Positions 53,147 through 62,400 of a stretch of DNA of 64,000 nt are shown one piece after another. The first letter of the stretch is position 1; each line of letters opens with the position of its first letter. Both the position numbers and the translations under genes were made by a program. The DNA comes from Chrysomallon squamiferum (lineage: Eukaryota > Mollusca > Gastropoda > Neomphalida > Peltospiridae). The notes under the pieces were generated by a model that made no database searches, was not told the DNA's origin, and saw nothing but the letters and a program-made list of their open reading frames with translations. The DNA is taken from contig CM022671.1 of the NCBI GenBank assembly GCA_012295275.1, positions 27,553,822-27,617,821 of the forward strand, given 5' to 3'.

Positions 53147-53577
53147 TTATTTTTTATTAATTTACCCCACCCCGTTAATTATTATTTTAAAACTGTTTGT
53201 TTAAATATAAATTCTTAATACATACGGTTTTTATTATTTGTATCTGTGATTATGTAGTATGTGTTTAAGTGTGTTTTACGGCAAAATGAACATGCTAATA
53301 ATTTATAATTAAACATTATTTTGATTTGTATTTTATGACACACTTGTCAAAGCCGGTTCCGCACCTTAGACAAGGGGGCGTCGTACCATTTTTGTTCAAA
53401 ACTAGCATTTCGATTTGATGACTGATCTATTTTAAAATTCCACATCCCATCGAGACTTTGTATATTTCTTGTTTCTGATTCACGTGGATATAACATTCCT
53501 TTTAAACATGAACAGGAATAAAACGAAAGCTGAATTAACAATAAAACCGACAACATTTTTATGACTCTAGCCGACAT
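46724..53577 (-). CDS. GUSB: Beta-glucuronidase (GH2), with a +1 frameshift in the penultimate exon
   Basis: Twelve exons in transcription order: 53577-53365, 52951-52775, 52339-52164, 51638-51496, 50753-50557, 49966-49826, 49457-49282, 48708-48559, 48321-48237, 47859-47683, 47242-47109, 46884-46724. They encode about 642 aa (human 651). A signal peptide (about 1-24) is followed by the sugar-binding domain, the Ig-like domain and the TIM barrel. Catalytic acid/base is the Glu of ANEP (about E445) and the nucleophile the Glu of LTEYGAD (about E534), close to human E451 and E540. [17 protein letters not shown] and the end [18 protein letters not shown] are family hallmarks. The lysosomal enzyme removes terminal glucuronate from glycosaminoglycans. 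In exon 11 an A10 run (plus strand T, 47161-47170) holds one base too many: nine would keep the frame through [13 protein letters not shown]. This may be an assembly error or a real lesion. Confidence 0.92.
47161..47170 (-). other. GUSB: Frame-breaking A10 homopolymer in GUSB exon 11
   Basis: Ten T on the plus strand read as ten A on the gene's strand, directly between the codons for FDV and YFVGE. In the given sequence the frame meets a stop six codons after FDV (three Lys, then ILCW, TGA context). Nine or twelve A restore the conserved reading frame. No splice site nearby avoids the run. Confidence 0.85.
48709..48808. repeat. (AAAATA)n repeat abutting a GUSB splice acceptor
   Basis: About sixteen AAAATA units on the plus strand read as TTTTTA on the gene's strand and run directly into the TTTATTTCAG acceptor of exon 8 (high end 48708). 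The repeat therefore forms the whole polypyrimidine tract region. Confidence 0.9.
50430..50605 (-). repeat. Tandem duplication of the GUSB exon 5 end and donor
   Basis: The 3' end of exon 5 with its donor and about 35 bp of intron (plus 50523-50600) recurs downstream on the gene's strand at about 50430-50505, 92 bp away, with a few substitutions. The second copy also keeps a GTACC-type donor (GGTACCTTAAGTGTGTAGAG on the plus strand), but is separated from the exon body, so the first donor at 50556 is preferred. Confidence 0.75.
52549..52602. repeat. (AAT)n microsatellite, GUSB intron
   Basis: AAT trinucleotide tract between the exons at 52339-52164 and 52951-52775. A similar tract lies at about 53102-53146 in the next intron. 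Confidence 0.9.
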
Positions 53578-53708
53578 ATTTCTGTCATGTGATTACAATA
53601 AAAAGGTTATTTTTAAAATTTCCGGAATAATTTGTATTTTTTCGTAACATTCCGTTGGATCAAGATAGTGAATAGGTTTGAGGGCAATACATTCTTGTTA
53701 TTTAGAAG

Positions 53709-54080
53709 TAATAATGCAACGTCGTCGGGAGGTACAGCGTGTTCATAAATAAATAATTAAAAAAATATTTTTAACAATATCAACAACAACAACAAATAAT
53801 AATAATAAATAAAATAAAAGCACGAAGTTATACGAACAGCAAACAAGTCCATCCCCCCTAAAAAAGATATAAAAAGATTTTCTACCACAAAACATAATAA
53901 TGCAACGTCGTCAGGAGGTACAGCGTGTTCATAAATAAATAATAATTTTTTTAATTTTTAACAACATCAACAAATAATAATAATAAATAAAATAAAAGCA
54001 CGAAGTTATACGAACAGCAAACAAGTCCATCCCCCCCAAAAAAAAAGAAATAAAAAAGGATTTTCTACCACAAAACACGA
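53709..54080. repeat. Direct tandem duplication, period 186 bp
   Basis: Sequence from TGCAACGTCGTC at 53715 through CCATCCCCCC and TTTTCTACCACAAAACA recurs from 53901, two nearly identical copies end to end. Differences are mostly in A-runs and AAT units. The second copy ends near 54078. The duplication lies about 130 bp upstream of the GUSB start codon, so it may include promoter sequence. Confidence 0.9.
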
Positions 54081-54379
54081 ATGCAAAAAGAGAAAGAACA
54101 GTACAACATCGACTTCATAAAATGACACTTTTAATTTTGATGCAGTTGTCAAAAAAATCCCCCAAACAAAATAGCACTTTGAAAATATGGCGAAAATTGT
54201 AGCCATATTTTGTCATTGTTTTAACACTCGGAACATATTTTCTAGGAGTGAAATCTTTCTGGATGCCACATGTTTTCTTATTCAACGCCATGTAGGCTAA
54301 TGAATCACAAAGAGAAAATTGTGAGAAAATCAAACAGCAAATAAAAGTGGTAAAGTTATAATTATCATTTCCACAAAAT

Positions 54380-55200
54380 ACAGCAGTTTATGCAAGTGGA
54401 ACGGTTTATTCCCGATTCTGGCATTCCCAAATCTGGCAGTGAGATTATAACACATCTTAATTGGACAGGCCAGTTGTTCCATTTCTGGCATTCTATTTCT
54501 CACCCTTACTAATTGGTGTTCCGTCACCTTAATTGATGATCCATCACGTTAATTGATGTACTTTTGTTAAACTGTATTTTGTCCACAATTTATAGGACAG
54601 TCAGTCACACTCTACAACAACTTCTTTCTCTCCTCTTCATATATCTTTGGGATGGTGTTGGTCAGTAGGTGGACAGCAACTTCGCTCGTGTCCAAGGAAT
54701 GGATGTGGTCTTTACCTCTCCTGACCACAGTCCCATCCGGTGTAGTAGTCACGGTGGCAAGGCACCTCGAATACAAACATCTCCATGGTACCGTACCATT
54801 TTTGTTGCATACCTATATCCATCAAGTATGGGATCCGCACCTGGTTTTCTGCCGTCCAAAATTTCTCCTTTTGCAGCCATGATCAAATATAACAAACACC
54901 ATGACTGTACAGTATTTATATAGGTAGTATTTCATGTCTCCAAATTTTACTGAGATAAAACATTAATTTCATGTCTCCAAACATTAATTTTCTTGCAGTC
55001 TCTATTCTGGCTCACCTCTGCTCTTCAATGCTCACTAAAGTTAATCTCGTTAATCGCCCCATCTGTTCTTCACACCTCTAAATTGGCCTTAATTACTCAC
55101 GCCAGTTTTCCCATTTCTGGAAGCGGATTATAACCTCACCGATTACCTAATCTGGAGACTGCCAGATTTGGGGAACATACCTGTGGAATACTTGGTTCCC
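54380..55200. mobile_element. Degenerate foldback or retroelement-like insert
   Basis: Base composition is clearly richer in G and C than the surroundings. CCCAAATCTGGCAG at the left (about 54427) has its reverse complement CTGCCAGATTTGGG near 55167. CCAGTT..CCCATTTCTGG-type blocks recur directly within. Between them the minus strand has short broken frames; one reads TTTPDGTVVRRGKDHIH, which recalls the end of Ty3/Gypsy-type integrase regions, and another begins MAAKGEILDGRKPG. No intact element, target-site duplication or LTR pair could be delimited. Family assignment is tentative. Confidence 0.35.
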
Positions 55201-56224
55201 ATTTTGGGACAGACGGTAATCCCAATGCTGTTAAGCAACATGATTGACTGGGCTATTTCCCAGGATGTTCCTGAGGTTCAGTTATCGTCTCTGAACTTTG
55301 GTTGCAAATGTATTTAAAAAATGTTTTTTAAAAGAACGTTTTTAAACAATAATTATATTTTTTTATTTGTTTTATTATTTATTTATTTTTAAATTTACTT
55401 ATTTATTTGAAAATTCTCATCCAGATTTTGAATTTTAAAAAGTATTTAATGTTTTTTTTTTAATCAATCAAGTTTTGGCTTTAATTTCACATCTGTAGAA
55501 TCAATCATTTTCAAACTCATCAAAAAAATGTAAACAACTCCTGCATATATTTTAGGGGTCAGGTGTTAAAAGTAAAATTACATTCACACCACACTGGTCA
55601 TCAATACTCATAATTAGTCTCATTGCATTTTGTTAAATATTTCTTATTGTAGTAATTAAAATGGAACAAACACTATAATAAAATATATCACTAGTTTTAT
55701 TCAGTATTTGTGCTTCATGTCAGTAACTACTACAACTTTTGTAACCAATTTTTTGTAATCAAAAAATGAAACAAATTCAATAAACACAGTTGGAATAATT
55801 TTTAAGTGAAAAACTATGTTATGAATTTAAAAAAAAAAAAACACCATTTTCAGGCAAGATGACTAGTCTACAAAAAACAAGGATCTTTATTTATTGTTTT
55901 CAATGTAAAAAACAAAAATGATTTTTCAGTTATTTAAAATGATTGATGTATCATAGGACTTTATAACTTTATAAAATTAAACAGGCAGGAAAAAAAATGA
56001 ATATTATATATTCGAGAAAAAAATTTCTGTTCAACATTTATGTACCAAGAAGGCATCATAAAATCACTTGTTTTTATCATTTATTTTAAATTAGCAGTAA
56101 TATTAATATAAATAAAAAAATAAAAAAATGAATATTAAATGAATCTATAAATCAAACAGTCTTAAAACATTTTCAAAAACATAAAGCAGAACATTTTATA
56201 TTTCAAGATAACTGCTTGGACTCT

Positions 56225-56415
56225 TCAGTTGCTCAAAGAATCTCTTCTACTCCTCAAAGAATATCCTGAAATACAGAAACAGTGATATTATTACAAATAT
56301 GCAAAAACGGTAAACTATTTAATATAACAAAACAAACAAAAATCCAATGAATGACAAAGCTGTTTATCCCTAGGTGATTGGGCTAATCTCATCTTCCTCA
56401 TTTTGTTTTATTCAC

Positions 56416-56448
<33 letters not shown>

Positions 56449-59400
56449 TTTTTTTTTTTTGTGGGTCTATAATGTTTTTAAATTTGAAACATTGAAATAA
56501 TATTTAATTATGAAATCCCTTAATTTCCATAAAAACATAAAAAATGAAGCTGTTCTACTTTTTTAATCATTTCTAATTTTCAAATTTGACATTTTTATTA
56601 ATTATCAATATAAAAATCAGTGAAAGATTAAATAATTAAATCATACACTATACAGCTGATATTTCAACTTACTTCTCTGCTGCACCTTTTTATCATCAGA
56701 TTTTCTGAAAAGAAAATGTATATTAATACAAAACAGTAAGCTACAGGTTATTAATGATTTGTGCATGCATTTATAAGACACTGTCCTTGTACATCTAGAT
56801 GGAAAGGATTATTCATTGTTTTTGTTCTATCAAATTTTAATTTTTCAATTTTCTCCAGTTTGTTCCTTTAAAAAATTAAACTTAAATATTATTATAATTT
56901 TAAAAAAATCCAAGAAATGTTACAAATTAATTTTCATTTGAGGAATTTTAATAAGCTAACATTGAAAAAAATACATATAGTGACACCAAATAAATTCTTC
57001 AGAATTAGTAAACACAAGTAATACACATGTCACTACTTTTTGAATACACCAACCTTGCAGAACTTGGCACTTTCTGTACTTTAGTCTGAAAAAGATAATT
57101 AGGAAAATTTCAGTGCTGCATTATGATACATAAATTTTCTAGTATTATTCTTTTGAATATAAACAATATTTGTTATGTCTGCTTTGAATTTATTGTATTA
57201 ACAATATCAATACATTTTATACTGCATGATTTTTAATTACTTCTTTTCAGTGCTCAGAAATTATTAATTCACATACAACCATTTTTGTTCATTTACTACA
57301 ATTACTAACTTCAAGTATAACATATCGACATTTTACTGATATGTGCAATAATTAATCTAAACCATTCACTTACAGATTCTGTTTGCACGTCTGCTGCTTT
57401 GGCTTTTTTCCTAGGCACCTTTTCTACTTCAACATGTTTCAATTCTTTCTGTGAAGAAACACTTTTTCTAGGCGTTTTGACATTTCCTCTTTTTTGTGGT
57501 GAAGTTCTTTTTCTTGAAACATCTTTTTCATCACATTCCTTTGATTCTGGCTTCTTTTCATCTATGACGAGAGTTTTTGGTAAAGCACCCTCACCATGAG
57601 CTTGTGCAATTGATTTTTTTCTTGTTGATCGTTTTAGTTTGCTTGGTGACTCTTGTCTCCGAGGTGAAACATCCGTTTTTTCTAAATGTTTATTTTCTAT
57701 CTGAGAAGACTTTACAGCACTGCAAACTGGACTGCAGGGTTTAATTCTGGAAGAATCCAGGCTTTTGGATGGAGATAATAATTGACCTTCCAAGTCCAAA
57801 GAATCAGGATTATCAAATGAACTCAACTCCATTTCTGCTGCACCTTTGACAGAAGTTTTTATTTTCTGTACAGCTGAATCAGGGTTGACAGATGATGAAA
57901 CTAAGTTGTCAGATGAAGTATTATGTTTGTGCTTACATGGACTAAGTTTGTTATTTTCTAATGAAATAGTTTGCTGTTTGCAAGTAGAATTTTGTAACAA
58001 TTCAGGAGTTTCATTTGATGTGGTTGACGTTTCCAAATTATTACCTTCTGAAGAAGTAACCTCCATATTCTGTTTTTTAGATGTTAGAGAAATCTCATTA
58101 TCCCTTTCATTTAATTCTCTTTCTGAATTCAAAGACTTCTTCCTTGCAGTTTCACTTTCTGAAACATTTTCATTTTGTTTCCTTTTTCTTGGAGAAACTT
58201 TTGGCAATCTTTCTGATAAAAGAGCATTTCCAGAGGCAGATTCTGCACTGAAACCCTCAACTTCTTCCTGTGACAAATCTAAATGTTTAACACATTTAAT
58301 CTTGGTGACTTCAGGTTTCTCAGACACATTCTGAACTGGAGACGAAAGCTTTGAGATTAAAGGTGAGAATGAAATTTTACCTTCCTCATCTGAACTGATG
58401 TCAAAGGTAACTGAAAATGTTTCCAATGGTCTTTTTTCAAACGGAGAACTTCACTGGTGTTTGTGTTTTCTTTGTTGGAGAAGTTTTAACCAGTTTAGTT
58501 TTAGATGGAGAAGATTTAACCAAATTAAGTTTAGATGGAGAAGATTTAACCAAATTAAGTTTAGATGGAGAAACAGGTTGAGAACTGTTGGACTGAGATT
58601 GTACTGGTGCATCTACATCTATAACTTGAACACTTTCATCATCAGAAATATATCCGACATCTTTTTCAGCCACGTCAACGATGACATCTCTGCCGTTTGT
58701 TCTTTGGTTAGAAACATCCAGCATTACCTGCTAATAAAGAAAATAAATACCCGGTTTTTTAATTTATACATTACATTATTTTTAACCTTCCTGACAGTCT
58801 TACACCAACAAAGGTATTTTCACCCAATATATTATTTACCAAAATTTTACTGACATCTATTTGCTACTGTATGACCAAATAATTTTAATGAACACTAGAA
58901 TGATTTCAGTCCATCAGCATTATACCAGTCAGTCATGCTTTGAATCAGACTGGGGCGGTAATTAATCATCACTTTGGATATGACTGAAGAGTACATAAAG
59001 AACCAAATAATATATGGATGCACATTACTAGGAATTGTCAGAACAAAATTTTCCACAAATGCTGATGTTACATAGAATTACCAGAGGCTTTTTCACTTGA
59101 TTTAAAAAAAACATACAAAAACAAATCTGAATCAATGTTGTATATTAATGTTACTGCATGAACAATTTCTAAAGTCTGGACAAATACCATTTCAATTTTT
59201 TTATTTTATTTAAGATTATTCTTTTGTCTCACCTTTTCCTCTTCCAAATGCTTTTTTCTTTGTGAATGTTCTGTAGGATTTTCAATTTTTTCTATAGTGT
59301 CTGTATTGAAATGTTTCCTAACTGGAGAAATATTTTTGAAACCTTCACCAGATTTAGTTGATTTTCTTCTTGATTCATTTTTTATTTCTTTCACACATGC

Positions 59401-62400
59401 TTTCTCTTTTGTTATGGATTCTAAATCTATTTCATATACTTCTACATCAGAATTTTCTGCACCTTTTTCAAACACTGCTTCAATTTTCCCTGCCTGATCT
59501 TCTGTCAGCTGCAAAACAGTAAGTGTGCATTTTAAAATGTAGAGTAAATGCATTATCACAGCATACTTAACAAAACAGTTCTTAGATCAAGTTCTGGAAA
59601 TTCTGTTTCACAACATTTTAAAGAAAATAATGCATTTAGTAATGATAGTAAATGTCCATCAGAAAAGACCAGTCATTCATGAAATAAATCAGACTGGGGC
59701 GGTATATAATCATCAAAGGACAAATTATTAAATTCTGACATTCTCATTATTAGAAAAGAGTTCTGTGTACATCACATTTATTAAAGATTAAAGCAGGAAA
59801 AAAATTAATGTTTAAATTAAGAATAAGTATCATGTCATTCAAAAAATTAGTTGTATATGAAACCTATACTCAGGCAAAATATACAAGACATGAACACATT
59901 ATGAAGTAAAGGGATTTTAGAAGCAAAAGAATTTTAAATTTTGAAACTTGTTTTTTTTTCAAATGTGAATTTTTTAAGAAACCAACCATATTATCTTTCT
60001 TATTGATGCATTTTATTTTCTGATCTGTATCTTCAGTCTTTATCTATTGCAAAAGAAAAAACATTATTTCCTGTTACTGATAAATAAAAATTGTTATACA
60101 CACACACACTCTTTATTAGATAGAAGTTATTGATTACCTGAACAGTCCTAATTTTGAAACATTTATTTTTCTTTATACAGAGGGCTAAAAATTATCATTA
60201 TCATATTACTATTACAAAATGTTAAAAAAACAAATCTGGATATGCTATCAAATTAAAAATTACAAAAAACTGAATAAAAAATCAGACAAAACAGAAAAAA
60301 TACCCCCCAAAACATCCAAGAAATCTTATCAAAAGCATTTATTTTATACCTTTAATAACAATTGGTAATAATGTAGGATTTGAAGATTTAATTTCAGAAT
60401 AATAAATGTATTAATCAGTCCTTCAGACTAGAACCAATCAATCATGAATAAAATCAGACTGGGGCGGTATTGAATCATCATTCAGGACAAACAAAATTAC
60501 AAATAAAATTCAATATCTGCCACTGAAATAAAAATGACCGATAACAAAAGATAATGGAAGAGGTAACAAAACAAAAGAGAATATAAATAAAATGCCAAAA
60601 ATTATTTTACTTACCTCAGACTGTTTATTTTGGACAATTCCTTGTTTATTTTTCTGTGGTGACTGTTTAGATTTGGTAACATTGTCTTCTTCATCTGTTA
60701 AAATGACAATATCCGATTCGTCAGAACTTCTGTCATTATCACAGAGTTCATCAGTCAGGTCTAAAACTCTCACATCTTCAACAATCTCATCAACCACCGT
60801 TTCCTGCAATGAATTAAATATATACACTCATAACAATTACTTTAATTAGGATGTGAACCGAGTTGAACAACTCCACAACTATAAATAAAAAAACACACAC
60901 ACACACAAAAAATGGATATATACACTGTTATTTGTAGGATTGGACCTGAAGCTATATAAAATTGACATTCTTTTCACCATTTCCTCAGTAACTGAATGTT
61001 ACATATTTGGTCATTTATTTATTCTTGTTAAAAATTATCATCAAGGAAAATTTTCTAATATATGCAGACCCAAAATTATAATTACTAGATCCATTACCTT
61101 GTGTGAAAGTTGTATCATTTATTTTTTAATCTAAGATTAGACTGGTTTTATGATTCAGAAATGTACCAGTCAGTCATGATTTAAATCAGACTGGGGCGGT
61201 AATAATCATCATGAAAATACAATCTAACTTATTTTAATGGTGTTCTAAATATCTTCTGTAATAGTTTTATTTATACCAATATTTTACAGCAGAATTCAAT
61301 CTGGAAACATAATCTACTACATTAGTTTATCCTGATCATTATTTGTCAAACACCAATTCAGCTTGAATTTTAGTTCGTTTTTTACTATGTGTAACCAGTG
61401 CAACGGTACACATCAGACATTATTTTAATATATGGCTGGTTTGGACAGGTCATAATTGGATTATCTGATTTTCTAATCATTATACAAGAATAAACCTAAC
61501 AATAAAAATAAAAAAAATAAATAAAAGAGAAATCACAATAAAACAATTTTCTAAGTTATCTCTCAGTGTATAGATTTATCAATAGTGCTAAATTTGTTAA
61601 TGTCAGAGATATAGTGATTTATTTAAATATGATTAATGTTCTTCAGATCAATACCAGTCAGTCATAAATAAAATCAGACTGGGGCGGTTAAATCTAACAT
61701 CACTAGAACATCACTTCACATTATTACAAACAAGTAGATAAAGTGAATCAGACAATTAAAGAACTATTTCATTAAACACTCCTTTTTACATTGAAAAGCA
61801 ACAGATTTTGTACTTAGGTATCACTAAACATTCATTAGTAACTCATCTTTCTATAATATCTATTATAACAAAAAAAAAAAAAATGTTTTAATAATAAATT
61901 AAAAAATACATACAATTAATAAATAACACAAATAAAAAATATTAAAATCTGAAGACTGTTTTAAAATTTTTTAAAAATTTTTAAAAAATAATACGATAAA
62001 TATATATACATACTAAGAATACACTTGCTAAACCCATTTGCCCAAAATTCAAGGGCAATTGCAGACCCAGTTTATAATTACTAGATCCATTACCTTTTGT
62101 GTGTAAGGTGTATCATTTACATTTTTATCAACTGGCTTTATAATTCAGAAATGTACCAGTCAGTCATGATTAAACTCAGACTGGGGCGGTAATAATCATC
62201 ATGAGAATCAAATCTAACTCAATTTAATGATATTCTAAATGATTTCTGTAATTACTTTTATTTACACTGATATTTTATAGGAGAATTCAGTCAGGAAAAA
62301 TAATCTACTACATAAGTTTATTCTGATCATTTTATTATTTGTCAAGCATCAACTGTCAAAATACAATATTAACTACTTCAATAAATAAATTCATAACCAA

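Larger units (their letters stand above)
53578..56224. other. Intergenic region upstream of GUSB
   Basis: It contains the presumed GUSB promoter next to 53577, a 186-bp tandem duplication, a GC-richer foldback/retroelement-like insert at about 54380-55200, and the 3' UTR of the next minus-strand gene, which ends at 56225. No complete gene was recognised. Confidence 0.55.

Noticed and set aside
57846-58334. 162-codon plus-strand frame antisense to the host exon
   Set aside because: It is the Phe/Ser-rich shadow of the Lys/Glu/Ser-rich coding strand of the host protein.
58384-58470. A 44-bp GT-AG mini-intron repairing the host frameshift
   Set aside because: The candidate donor and acceptor do not restore the frame and the intron would be too short.
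58398-58853. Plus-strand frame with repeated RRFNQIKFRW
   Set aside because: It is the antisense of the coding SPSKLNLVKS tandem repeat in the host exon.
62040-62110. Possible small exon ending at GTAATGG between snoRNA copies 5 and 6
   Set aside because: The paralogous segment near 61100 has stops in the same frame and the acceptor would lie only a few bases after box D of copy 6.
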